Part shown: positions 26,147 to 35,325 of the stretch, in pieces | How positions within the stretch are numbered: the stretch's first letter is position 1 | Layout: each line of letters starts with the position of its first letter | The notes under the pieces: model-generated | Database searches by the model: none | The model's input: only the letters and a program-made list of their open reading frames with translations | What the model was told of the DNA's origin: nothing | Translations under genes and position numbers: made by a program | Source: CAXXOZ01 sp963676435 | GTDB lineage: Bacteria; Bacillota; Clostridia; Lachnospirales; Lachnospiraceae | Direction: 5' to 3' | DNA: 64,000 nucleotides | NCBI GenBank assembly: GCA_963676435.2 | Contig: CAXXOZ010000009.1 | Coordinates: forward strand, 1 to 64,000

Positions 26147-26464
26147 ATGGATTTATCTTTATTATTGGCAACTAGTGGTGGCTCAAGTTGGGTTATGATT
26201 GTTATTTATGTGGTGGTATTTGGAGGATTTATGTACTTCATTTTAATTAGACCACAGAAAAAACAACAAAACAAAATAAAAGAACTTATTGCTTCCATGG
26301 AAGTGGGGGACACTGTATTAACATCTAGCGGATTTTTTGGAGTACTTATTGATATTACAGATGATACTGTAACAGTTGAATTTGGAAACAATAAAAATTG
26401 TAGAATACCAATGCAAAAGTCAGCTATCGTTCAGGTTGAAAAAGCATCTGAAGGAATGGAATAA
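26147..26464 (+). CDS. yajC: Preprotein translocase accessory subunit YajC
   Basis: This small membrane protein is associated with the SecDF part of the protein export machine. In 105 residues it has a short N-terminal segment, one membrane helix (about residues 17-35) ending in the family signature FILIRPQKKQQ, and a cytoplasmic domain with MEVGDTVLTSSGFFGVL. An AGGAGG ribosome site precedes the ATG. secD and secF are not adjacent here. A terminator follows. Confidence 0.92.
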   Translation: MDLSLLLATSGGSSWVMIVIYVVVFGGFMYFILIRPQKKQQNKIKELIASMEVGDTVLTSSGFFGVLIDITDDTVTVEFGNNKNCRIPMQKSAIVQVEKASEGME

Positions 26465-26487
26465 GAATTTAATATTAACATTTAGAA

Positions 26488-26515
26488 ACAGCACTGCATA
26501 GCAGTGTTGTTTTTT
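26488..26515 (+). terminator. Intrinsic terminator after yajC
   Basis: A 9-bp stem (ACAGCACTG with CAGTGTTGT, one G-T pair) closes a 5-base loop and is followed by TTTTT. Confidence 0.8.
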
Positions 26516-26529
26516 CATAGAATTATCTA

Positions 26530-26558
26530 TTGAAATAAGTGAAAAAATAAGCTATTAT
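26530..26558 (+). promoter_or_regulatory. Promoter of the ilvD-ilvB-serCA operon
   Basis: TTGAAA (26530-26535), a 17-base spacer and TATTAT (26553-26558). The leader to ilvD is about 75 bases, too short for a T-box, and I see no leader peptide with a run of branched-chain codons. Confidence 0.5.
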
Positions 26559-26641
26559 AGTATCTGATAACTTTTTTTACATAATTAATGTAATATATAA
26601 AATTAATATATCAAATAAACAAAGCAAAGGATGGAGATAAT

Positions 26642-28312
26642 ATGAGAAGTGATTCAGTAACAAAAGGAGTGCAGCAGGCGCCCCATCGTTCATTATTTAA
26701 TGCACTAGGATACACAAAAGAAGAATTAGAGAGACCTTTAATAGGTGTCGTCAGCTCTCAGAACGAAATAGTGCCGGGTCACATTAATTTAGATAAAATT
26801 GTTGAAGCTGTTAAAAAGGGAGTAATTATGGCTGGAGGAACACCTATTGAGTTCCCAGCAATTGCTGTTTGTGATGGTATTGCAATGGGTCATACAGGAA
26901 TGAAATATTCTCTTGTAACAAGAGAACTTATTGCAGACTCAACAGAAGCAATGGCTCTTGCACATCAGTTCGATGCATTGGTTATGGTTCCAAACTGTGA
27001 TAAAAATGTACCTGGACTTCTTATGGCAGCAGCAAGAATAAATGTACCAACAATATTTGTTAGTGGTGGACCAATGCTTGCAGGTAGAATGCCAAACGGA
27101 GACAGAACATGTCTTTCAGATTTATTTGAAGCAGTTGGTGCTTATAATTCAGGAAAAATAGATATTGGAACACTTGAAGAATATGAAGAACGTTCATGTC
27201 CTACATGTGGATCATGTTCAGGAATGTATACAGCTAATAGCATGAACTGTTTAACAGAAGCTTTAGGAATGGGTCTTAAAGGAAATGGAACTATTCCAGC
27301 TGTTATGGGAGAAAGAATCAGACTTGCTAAACATGCAGGAATGAAAATTATGGAATTATTAGAAAAAGATATTAAACCTTTAGATATAATGACAGAAAAA
27401 TCATTTACAAATGCTTTAACAATTGATATGGCATTAGGATGTAGTACAAACAGTATGCTTCATCTTCCAGCCATTGCACATGAAGCAGGAGTTGATTTAA
27501 ACCTTGAAATTGCTAATGATATTAGTGCGAAAACACCAAACCTATGTCATCTTGCGCCAGCAGGAAAAGCTTTTATGGAAGACCTTGATTTAGCAGGTGG
27601 TGTATATGCGGTAATGAACGAACTTGACAAAAAAGGACTTTTATATACAGATTTAATGACTTGTACAGGGAAAACAATTAAAGAAAATATTGATGGATGT
27701 ACAAATTTAGATCATAACATTATAAGACCTGTAGAAAATCCATATAGTGAAACAGGTGGAATTGCAGTTCTAACAGGTAACCTTGCACCAAACGGATGTG
27801 TAGTTAAACGTTCAGCGGTAGCAGAGGAGATGCTTATACATCAAGGACCAGCAAGAGTATTTGACCAGGAAGAAGATGCTATAGATGCAATAAATGCTGG
27901 AAAAATAGTAGCTGGAGATGTAGTAGTTATAAGATACGAAGGACCAAAAGGTGGACCAGGTATGAGAGAAATGCTTAATCCAACATCAGCAATTGCTGGA
28001 ATGGGTCTTGATAAGGAAGTTGCTCTTATAACAGATGGACGCTTTAGTGGTGCCACAAGAGGAGCGTCAATAGGACATGTTTCTCCAGAAGCAGCAGTAG
28101 GTGGACCAATTGCCTTTGTTGAAGAAGGAGACATTATTAAAATCGATATAAATAAAAATACTATAGATTTTGTAGTAAGCGACGAAGAATTTGAAGCAAG
28201 AAAAGAAAAATGGCAGCCAAGAGAACCAAAAATTAAAAAAGGATACTTACAGCGTTATGCAGCATTGGTTACATCTGCTGACAAAGGTGCCATTCTTCAG
28301 TTACCAGAATAA
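26642..28312 (+). CDS. ilvD: Dihydroxy-acid dehydratase
   Basis: This iron-sulfur enzyme carries out the third common step of valine, leucine and isoleucine synthesis. The 556-residue protein shows GVVSSQNEIVPGH, the cluster-binding cysteines in VPNCDKNVPG and SCPTCGSCSGMYTANSM, and the C-terminal TDGRFSGATRGASIGHVSPEA. The ATG has a weak GGATGGAGA ribosome site. ilvB follows after 26 bases. ilvC and ilvN are not in the window. Confidence 0.96.
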   Translation: MRSDSVTKGVQQAPHRSLFNALGYTKEELERPLIGVVSSQNEIVPGHINLDKIVEAVKKGVIMAGGTPIEFPAIAVCDGIAMGHTGMKYSLVTRELIADSTEAMALAHQFDALVMVPNCDKNVPGLLMAAARINVPTIFVSGGPMLAGRMPNGDRTCLSDLFEAVGAYNSGKIDIGTLEEYEERSCPTCGSCSGMYTANSMNCLTEALGMGLKGNGTIPAVMGERIRLAKHAGMKIMELLEKDIKPLDIMTEKSFTNALTIDMALGCSTNSMLHLPAIAHEAGVDLNLEIANDISAKTPNLCHLAPAGKAFMEDLDLAGGVYAVMNELDKKGLLYTDLMTCTGKTIKENIDGCTNLDHNIIRPVENPYSETGGIAVLTGNLAPNGCVVKRSAVAEEMLIHQGPARVFDQEEDAIDAINAGKIVAGDVVVIRYEGPKGGPGMREMLNPTSAIAGMGLDKEVALITDGRFSGATRGASIGHVSPEAAVGGPIAFVEEGDIIKIDINKNTIDFVVSDEEFEARKEKWQPREPKIKKGYLQRYAALVTSADKGAILQLPE

Positions 28313-28338
28313 ATAATCAAATAGAAAGAAGTGATAAT

Positions 28339-30027
28339 ATGTTATTAACAGGTGCAGAAATTGTAATAGAATGTTTAAAAGAACAGAAAGTTGATACGAT
28401 TTTCGGTTATCCAGGTGGAACAATATTAAATATATATGATGCTTTATATAAACATTCAGATGAAATAAATCATTATTTAACATCCCATGAACAGGGAGCA
28501 GCTCATGCAGCTGACGGTTATGCAAGAGCAACAGGAAAAGTAGGAGTATGTTTTGCTACTTCAGGACCAGGTAGTACTAACCTAATAACAGGTATTGCCA
28601 CAGCCCATATGGATTCAGTTCCAATGGTGGCAATTACAGTTAATGTTGCAAAATCAATGCTTGGAACAGATGGATTTCAAGAGGTAGATATTGTTGGAGC
28701 AACTATGCCTTTAACAAAACATAACTATATTGTAAAAGATGTAAGCAAATTAGCTGAAACAATTAGAAAAGCATTTTATGTTGCGGCCTCAGGTAGAAAA
28801 GGGCCAGTACTTATTGATATTACAAAAGATGTTACAGCTGAAAAAGCAGAATATAAATATGAAGAGCCTAAGTCTATCGAAAATTGTACAAACAAAATAA
28901 AAGAGCATGACCTTAAAAAGGTAGCAGAACTTATAAAGAAAGCAAAAAAACCTTTTATATTAGCAGGTGCTGGTGTAGTAGCTTCAGATGCAGCAGCTGA
29001 ATTAAAGGAATTTGCATCTTTAGTTAATGCCCCTGTTTGCGATACACTTTTAGGAAAAGGTGCATTTGACGGAAGAGATGAACTTTATACTGGAATGCTC
29101 GGTATGCATGGTACAAAAACAGCAAACCTAGGTGTTACAAAATGTGATCTTCTTATCTCTGTTGGAAGTAGATTTTCAGATAGGGTAACAGGAAATGCAG
29201 CTACATTTGCAAGAAAAGCAAAAGTAATACATTTTGATGTGGATGAAGCAGAAATAAACAAAAATGTAAAGACAGCAGCAAGTATTGTAGGAGATATAAA
29301 AGAAATACTTCAAAAATTAAACCCAATGCTTGAAAGAGTTGAAAGAGAAGAGTGGATTGACACAATCAAAGACTTAAAGAAACAATTTCCACTAACTTAT
29401 GATAAATCAACACTTACAGGACCATATATTATCGAAAAACTTTATGAGTTAACAAATGGAGAAGCTGTTATAACAACAGATGTTGGGCAGCATCAAATGT
29501 GGAGTGCACAATTTTATAAATATAGTGAACCAAAAACATTTATCTCATCAGGTGGTTTAGGAACTATGGGTTACGGACTTGGTGCTTGCATAGGTGCTAA
29601 AGTAGGTAAGCCAGATAAAAAAGTAATAAACATTGCAGGTGATGGTTGTTTTAGAATGAACATGAACGAACTTGCAACAGCTACAAGATATGATATTCCT
29701 ATAGTAGAAGTGGTTTTAAATAATCATGCTCTAGGTATGGTTAGACAGTGGCAGACACTTTTCTATGATAAAAGATATTCAAGTACAACATTAGTAGACA
29801 AAGTTGATTTTGTTAAATTAGCAGAAGCAATGGGAGCAAAAGCATATAGAATAACTAAACTTGAAGAAGCAGAATCAATTTTAAAAGAAGCTTTATCACA
29901 AACAGTTCCTGTTTTAATAGAATGTGTTATTGATACAGATGATAAAGTATTCCCTATGGTTGCTCCAAATACACCTATAAGTGAAGTTTTTGCAGCTGAG
30001 GATTTAAAAGATAGAGGACTTGTTTAA
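28339..30027 (+). CDS. ilvB: Acetolactate synthase, catalytic (large) subunit
   Basis: This ThDP- and FAD-dependent enzyme joins two pyruvates, or pyruvate and 2-oxobutyrate, in branched-chain amino acid synthesis. The 562-residue chain has the N-terminal PYR domain (GYPGGTILNIYDAL, HEQGAAHAADGYARATG), the central domain, and the ThDP-binding GDGCFRMNMNELATA with VVLNNHALGMVRQWQ. It is anabolic in type, as shown by GPGSTNLITGIA and its pairing with ilvD. No small regulatory subunit gene follows, so either that subunit is encoded elsewhere or the enzyme acts alone. Confidence 0.94.
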   Translation: MLLTGAEIVIECLKEQKVDTIFGYPGGTILNIYDALYKHSDEINHYLTSHEQGAAHAADGYARATGKVGVCFATSGPGSTNLITGIATAHMDSVPMVAITVNVAKSMLGTDGFQEVDIVGATMPLTKHNYIVKDVSKLAETIRKAFYVAASGRKGPVLIDITKDVTAEKAEYKYEEPKSIENCTNKIKEHDLKKVAELIKKAKKPFILAGAGVVASDAAAELKEFASLVNAPVCDTLLGKGAFDGRDELYTGMLGMHGTKTANLGVTKCDLLISVGSRFSDRVTGNAATFARKAKVIHFDVDEAEINKNVKTAASIVGDIKEILQKLNPMLERVEREEWIDTIKDLKKQFPLTYDKSTLTGPYIIEKLYELTNGEAVITTDVGQHQMWSAQFYKYSEPKTFISSGGLGTMGYGLGACIGAKVGKPDKKVINIAGDGCFRMNMNELATATRYDIPIVEVVLNNHALGMVRQWQTLFYDKRYSSTTLVDKVDFVKLAEAMGAKAYRITKLEEAESILKEALSQTVPVLIECVIDTDDKVFPMVAPNTPISEVFAAEDLKDRGLV

Positions 30028-30054
30028 TAATAGGATTTAGTAGGAGGAAAAGAA

Positions 30055-31138
30055 ATGAGTAGAATATACAATTTTTCCGCAGGTCCAGCAGTTTTGCCTG
30101 AAGAAGTCTTAAAAGAAGTTTCAGACGAAATGCTTGATTATAAAGGTTGTGGCATGTCTGTTATGGAAATGAGTCATCGCTCTAAAGTGTATGAGGAAAT
30201 CATTACTGATGCGGAAAATGATTTAAGGGAATTAATGAAAATTCCAGATAATTATAAAGTGCTTTTTCTACAGGGAGGAGCATCTTTACAGTTTGCTATG
30301 TTGCCAATGAATTTAATGAAAAATGGAGTAGCAGACTATATAGTAACTGGCCAGTGGGCTAAAAAAGCATATGAAGAAGCTTGTATTTATGGTAAAGCAA
30401 ATGTTATAGCTTCATCAAAAGATAAAACTTTTTCATACATTCCAGATTGTTCTGATCTTCAAATTAGTGAAGATGCAGATTATGTATATATTTGTGAAAA
30501 CAATACAATCTATGGAACGAAATTTAAAGAGTTACCAAACACTAAAGGCAAGACATTAGTAGCTGATGTTTCATCATGCTTTTTATCTGAGCCAATAGAT
30601 GTCACAAAGTATGGAGTTATTTACGGTGGAGTTCAAAAAAATATTGGACCAGCTGGTGTTGTAATCGTGATAATTCGTGAAGACCTTATTACAGAAGATA
30701 CATTACCAGGTACACCGACAATGATGAAATATAAAGTACATGATGATGCAAAATCTCTATATAATACACCTCCAGCATATGGAATTTATGTATGTGGAAA
30801 AGTTTTTAAATGGCTTAAAAAAATGGGTGGTCTTGAAAAAATGAAAGCTCATAACGAGAAAAAAAGCAGGAATTTTATACGATTTCCTTGATTCAAGTGA
30901 AATGTTTAAAGGAACAGTTGAAAAAGATTCTCGTTCATTAATGAATGTACCATTTGTTACTGGAAATGATGATTTAGATGCAAAATTTATAAAAGCAGCT
31001 AAAGAAAAAGGATTTGAAAATCTTAAAGGGCATAGAACAGTAGGTGGTATGAGAGCAAGTATTTACAATGCAATGCCAATTGAAGGTGTTGAAAAGCTAG
31101 TTGAATTCATGAAAGAATTTGAACAGGAAAACAAATAA
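30055..31138 (+). pseudogene. serC: Phosphoserine aminotransferase, broken by one frameshift
   Basis: This PLP enzyme makes phosphoserine from 3-phosphohydroxypyruvate in serine synthesis. The first 268 or so residues are intact, from YNFSAGPAVLPEEVL through the PLP-lysine region GVQKNIGPAGV. At an A run (30859-30865) one extra A shifts the frame, and the chain would end at 30891. Removing one A restores a full protein of about 360 residues: the frame runs on as AGILYDFLDSSEMF into the segment visible from 30902 (GTVEKDSRSLMNVPF, HRTVGGMRASIYNA). The rest of the sequence is well conserved. I think the indel is more likely a sequence error than a real mutation. Confidence 0.88.
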
Positions 31139-31155
31139 AGAAAGAAGATGAACCG

Positions 31156-32330
31156 ATGTATAAGTATTATTGCCTGAATGCCATTTCAGAAGAGGGGACA
31201 AATCTTTTTGATCAGGGATATGAGCAAACAGATAAAATTGAAGAAGCAGATGTGATTTTAGTTAGAAGTGCATCTATGCATGAAATGGAAGTTTCAGATA
31301 ACTTAAAAGGCTATAGCTAGAGCCGGAGCGGGAGTAAATAATATACCAGTTGATGAACTTGCAAAAAAAGGGATTGTTGTTTTTAACACACCTGGAGCAA
31401 ATGCGAACAGTGTTAAAGAATTAGTTATAGCATCTCTATTTTTGGGTGCTAGAGGTATAGTAGAAGGAATTGACTGGGTTAAAGCAAATAAGGGTGATGA
31501 AAATATTGCTAAAAACAGCTGAAAAAACAGAAAAGTTGTTTTGCAGGAAATGAAATTAAAGGTAAAAAAACTTGGAGTTATAGGTTTAGGAGCAATAGGT
31601 GTTAGGGTTGCTAATTCAGTCTGTAGATTTAGACATGACAGTTTATGGTTACGACCCATATATTTCCATCGATGGAGCTTGGCAGCTTTCTAGATCAGTT
31701 ATTCGTTCAAAATCAATACAGGAAATTTGTGCTGAATGTGATTATATAACTTTACATCTTCCTGCAGTTGAAGATACAAAAGGAATGATTTGTGAAGAAA
31801 CATTTGAATTAATGAAAGATGGTGTAACTATTTTAAACTTCTCCTAGAGACACCCTTGTTAGATGATGATGATATGGCAAAAGCTTTGGAAAGTGGTAAA
31901 GTTAAAAAAATATATAACTGATTTTGCAAACCCTAAGACTGTGAAAATGGAAAATGCAGTTGTGATTCCACATCTTGGAGCGTCTACTGTTGAATCAGAA
32001 GATTAATTGTGCTATTATGGCAGTTAGACAGCTCACAGACTTTATTGAAAATGGAAATATTAAAAAATTCAGTAAATTATCCTAATTGTGATATGGGATT
32101 TTGCACCAAGGAAGCTAGAGCATTGGTTCAGCATAAAAATATTCCAAATATGATTAGTCAGTTTACAACAGCATTTGCAAAAGAAAATATAAATATTTCT
32201 GATATGATTAATAAAAGTAAGGGAGACTATGCATATACAGTGCTTGATTTAGATGGTAAGGCATCTGATAGCTTAGTGGAAAGAATAAAAAAATATTGAA
32301 GGCGTAATAGGAGTGAGGGTGGTAAATTAA
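31156..32330 (+). pseudogene. serA: D-3-phosphoglycerate dehydrogenase, broken by about eleven +1 indels
   Basis: This NAD enzyme carries out the first step of serine synthesis. Removing single extra bases restores a continuous protein of about 387 residues. Its parts are an N-terminal substrate domain, the RAGAGVNNIPV and GVIGLGAIGVRVAN nucleotide-binding region, HLPAVEDTKGMI, and a C-terminal ACT domain (NIPNMISQFTTAFAKENINISDM). The extra bases lie near 31305, 31511, 31522, 31564, 31620, 31845, 31861, 31904, 32003, 32062 and 32287. Seven are in A runs. It starts 18 bases after serC, and its repaired stop overlaps the next ATG (TAATG at 32328-32332), which supports a real intact operon. Confidence 0.88.
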
Positions 32331-33581
32331 TGGCGATTATTAAACCATTTAAGTGTATAAGACCAAATAATAATGTGGTTTCAAAAGTGGCAGCACTACC
32401 TTATGATGTTTACAACAGAAAAGAAGCTGTAGAGGTTGTCCGAAAGGAGAACCTCTCGTTTTTGAAAATTGACAGAGCAGAAACATCATTTGATGATAGT
32501 GTTGATATGTATGATGATAGAGTTTATAAAAAGGCGAAAGAAATCCTAGAAGATAGAATAAAAGATGAGACATTTATTGAAGATCCTGATGAGTGTTATT
32601 ACTATATATGAGCTTACCATGAATGAAAGATCTCAAACAGGTTTGGTTGCATGTGTATCAATTGATGACTATGAAAACGAAGTTTGTAAAAAAAAACATG
32701 AAAATTACAATGGCAGCCAAAGAAACGGACAGAATAAAACATGTTGACATCTGTTCAGCCCAGACAGGACCAATTTTTTTTAGCTTATAGAGCAAAGAAA
32801 AAATATTGATGATATTGTCGAAGAGGTGAAACAAAAAGAACCAACATATGATTTTGTCTCAGATGATGATATTAGACACAGAGTCTGGAAAGTTGAAGAT
32901 AATAATAAAATATATATTATTAGGTCAAAGAATTCGAAAAAATGGATAGCCTATATATTGCGGATGGACATCATCGTGCAGCTTCAGCTGTAAAAGCTGG
33001 CTTAAAAAGAAGAAAAGAAAAATCCGAATTTTGATGGAAGTGAAGAATTTAATTATTTTTTATCAGTTATTTTTTCCAGGAAATCAATTGAATATAATGG
33101 ATTATAATAGAGTAGTTGCGGATTTAAAATGGATATGAAGAAAACAAATTCATAAAAGCGATAAAAGAAAATTTTGAAATTAAAAAAAAGTGGCAAAAAA
33201 TCCTTATAAACCTGAACATAAAGGTGAAATGGGAATGTTTCTAAGTGATAATTGGTACAAACTTACTACCAAGAACAAGCCTGCGTGTAATAATGTTGTA
33301 GATCAACTTGATGTAGCGATTTTACAAAAATGATATTCTTGAACCGATTTTAGGCATAGAAAATCCAAGGAATGATAAAAGAATAGGATTTGTCGGTGGG
33401 GATACGAGGTCTTGGAGAATTAGAAAAAAGATGTAAAGAGGATATGAAAGTAGCATTTGCTATGTATCCTACAGATATAGAAGAATTATTTAATGTAGCA
33501 GATGCTGGATTATTAATGCCACCAAAATCTACTTGGTTTGAGCCTAAATTAAGAAGTGGTATATTTATTCACAGAATATAA
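32330..33581 (+). pseudogene. DUF1015-family protein, broken by many frameshifts
   Basis: This cytoplasmic protein family of unknown function is commonly found next to serA and serC in Clostridia. Fragments in several frames give a recognisable whole of about 410 residues. It begins at FKCIRPNNNVVSKVAALPYDV, continues with ELTMNERSQTGLVACVSIDDY and LYIADGHHRAASAV, and ends with the conserved MPPKSTWFEPKLRSGIFIHRI. About a dozen single-base indels are needed to join them. Most look like extra A, T or G bases, the last being one extra G in the run at 33398-33401. After that point the frame is clean to the stop. Its function near serine genes is unknown to me. Confidence 0.82.
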
Positions 33582-33599
33582 AGATGAGGAGGTGTTTGT

Positions 33600-34436
33600 A
33601 TGTTTAATGCTGAAAAGATAACAGAATTGCTAAATTCATATATGCCAGATGTTCTAGCTTTTGGTGTAAAGGTTTTAATAGGAATTGCAGTTTTAATACT
33701 TGGTAAATTCGTAATTAAAATAATAACGAAGATTATTGATAAGATTTTAAGAAAACTTGAAGTAGAAATTAGCGTAATAAAATTCTTTAAATCTTTGATT
33801 AGAACTGTTTTTTATGTGGTTTTAATTATACTAATACTCACTCAACTTGGTGTTCCAATTGCCTCTTTTATAGCCGTTTTAGGATCAGCAGGTCTAGCTA
33901 TTGGTTTGGCACTTCAGGGAAGTCTTGCAAACTTTGCAGGAGGAGTTTTGATTTTAATACTCCATCCTTTTAGAGTAGGAGATTACATTATAGATGGAAG
34001 TTCAGGTCAAGAGGGAACAGTAGATAAAATAGATTTATTTTATACTACAATAATTACAATAGATAATAAATGTATAACAATTCCTAACGGAACTCTTGCT
34101 AATAGCGATATTACTAATGCAACAGCAATGGAAACAAGAAGACTTGATATACCAGTAGGGATTTCTTATAATTCTGATATAAAGCTGGCAAAAGATACTT
34201 TGTTTGACATAATTAACGCTCAAGAAAAAATTCATAAAGATAAAGACATTAAAGTTTTTGTAAAGGAATTAGCAGATAGTGCGGTTATATTAGAATTACG
34301 TGTTTGGGTAAATACAGATGATTACTGGGATTTAAAATTTCTATTAAATGAAATTATAAAACTTGAATATGATAAAATAGGTGTTGAGATACCTTATAAT
34401 CAATTAGAAGTTTATATAAATAATAGAGAGGCGTAA
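33600..34436 (+). CDS. MscS-family small-conductance mechanosensitive channel
   Basis: This membrane channel opens under stretch and releases solutes after osmotic downshock. The 278-residue protein has three membrane helices (about residues 17-40, 60-82 and 90-115). The third carries the pore-lining glycine/alanine pattern GLAIGLALQGSLANFAGG. The MscS beta domain follows (PFRVGDYIIDGSSGQEGTVDKIDLFYTTI, then TIPNGTLANSDITN) and then the C-terminal cage domain. The size matches E. coli MscS. GAGGAGGTG precedes the ATG. It directly precedes the patatin-like gene with a 2-base gap. Confidence 0.93.
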   Translation: MFNAEKITELLNSYMPDVLAFGVKVLIGIAVLILGKFVIKIITKIIDKILRKLEVEISVIKFFKSLIRTVFYVVLIILILTQLGVPIASFIAVLGSAGLAIGLALQGSLANFAGGVLILILHPFRVGDYIIDGSSGQEGTVDKIDLFYTTIITIDNKCITIPNGTLANSDITNATAMETRRLDIPVGISYNSDIKLAKDTLFDIINAQEKIHKDKDIKVFVKELADSAVILELRVWVNTDDYWDLKFLLNEIIKLEYDKIGVEIPYNQLEVYINNREA

Positions 34437-34438
34437 AA

Positions 34439-35287
34439 ATGAAAACAGGAATTGTTTTTGAGGGAGGAGCAAACCGTACCATTTTTTCAATGGGGGTTGC
34501 TGATGCTTTGTTAGAAGAAGACATTAAAACAGATTTTTTAATTGGTTCTTCTGCAGGAATTGCATACGGAGTTAATTTTGCTTCAAGGCAAAAAGGCAGA
34601 ACCTTGCAAATTATGACTAACTATTTGAATGATAAAAGATATATGGGTGTAAAGCATCTTATAGATAGAAAAAACAAGAGCTACTTTAATCTTGATTTCA
34701 CTTATAGAGAGATACCGGAAAACTTAATACCTTTTAACTATGAAGAATACAAAAGATATCCTCAGACACCTGAAGCAGCTGTCACTAATATGTTAACTGG
34801 AAAAACAGACTATATTCCAGTTGATGATGAAAAAGAGGATTTTAAATCTTTACAGGCATCCTGTGCATTACCTTTATTATTTCCTATAATAAAAGTTAAT
34901 GATACTCCTTATATGGATGGTGGGCTAAGTGACCCTATACCTTATAAAAGAGCTTTTGAAGCAGGCTGTGAAAAACTTATTGTAGTTCTTACCAGAGAAA
35001 GAAATTATAAAAAGGGTCCAGAAAGCCTAAAATGGTTGTTGAAATTAAAGTATTCTGATTATCCAAAATTTTTAGAAGTAATGAACAACAGACCAGATGT
35101 ATACAACACTCAAAAAAGAGAACTTTTTGATTTGGAAAAGAAAGGAAAGGTTTTCTTGATTATGCCAGAAACCACAAAAGATTTCTCAAGACTTGAAAAG
35201 AATATAGATAACATAAATAATATGTATAAAGATGGTTACTTGAAAATGAAAAATAGATCAGAAGAACTGAAAGAATTTTTAAAATAA
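34439..35287 (+). CDS. Patatin-like phospholipase family protein
   Basis: This is a predicted lipid acyl hydrolase of 282 residues. The oxyanion-hole motif FEGGANRTIFSMGVADAL, the nucleophile elbow GSSAG (serine near residue 39) and the DGG catalytic aspartate in YMDGGLSDPIPYKRAF are all present, so the Ser-Asp dyad is complete. There is no signal peptide, so it is cytoplasmic. It follows the MscS gene closely and may share its transcript. The physiological substrate is unknown. Confidence 0.9.
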   Translation: MKTGIVFEGGANRTIFSMGVADALLEEDIKTDFLIGSSAGIAYGVNFASRQKGRTLQIMTNYLNDKRYMGVKHLIDRKNKSYFNLDFTYREIPENLIPFNYEEYKRYPQTPEAAVTNMLTGKTDYIPVDDEKEDFKSLQASCALPLLFPIIKVNDTPYMDGGLSDPIPYKRAFEAGCEKLIVVLTRERNYKKGPESLKWLLKLKYSDYPKFLEVMNNRPDVYNTQKRELFDLEKKGKVFLIMPETTKDFSRLEKNIDNINNMYKDGYLKMKNRSEELKEFLK

Positions 35288-35320
35288 AAAAACCTGCAGA
35301 TTTTGATATGTCTGCAGGTT
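35281..35320. terminator. Terminator between the patatin gene and argH
   Basis: A perfect 10-bp stem AACCTGCAGA/TCTGCAGGTT closes a 10-base loop. The minus-strand T tract (TTTTTTATTTT) is strong, so it mainly ends argH transcripts. The plus-strand T run is weak (AAATTTTA). Confidence 0.8.
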
Positions 35321-35325
35321 AAATT

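Noticed and set aside
26516..26641. T-box or leader-peptide control of ilvD
   Set aside because: The leader is only about 75 bases after the likely promoter. I see no T-box core sequence, no specifier stem and no run of Leu, Ile or Val codons.
31303..32747. Several short open frames of 60-118 residues in this interval as separate small genes
   Set aside because: They are pieces of serA and the DUF1015 gene in shifted frames, or antisense shadows of them.
30859..33401. Programmed ribosomal frameshifting in serC, serA or DUF1015
   Set aside because: There are too many shifts, in three unrelated genes, and they lack slippery-site plus structure patterns. Removing single extra bases restores normal proteins, so sequence error fits better.
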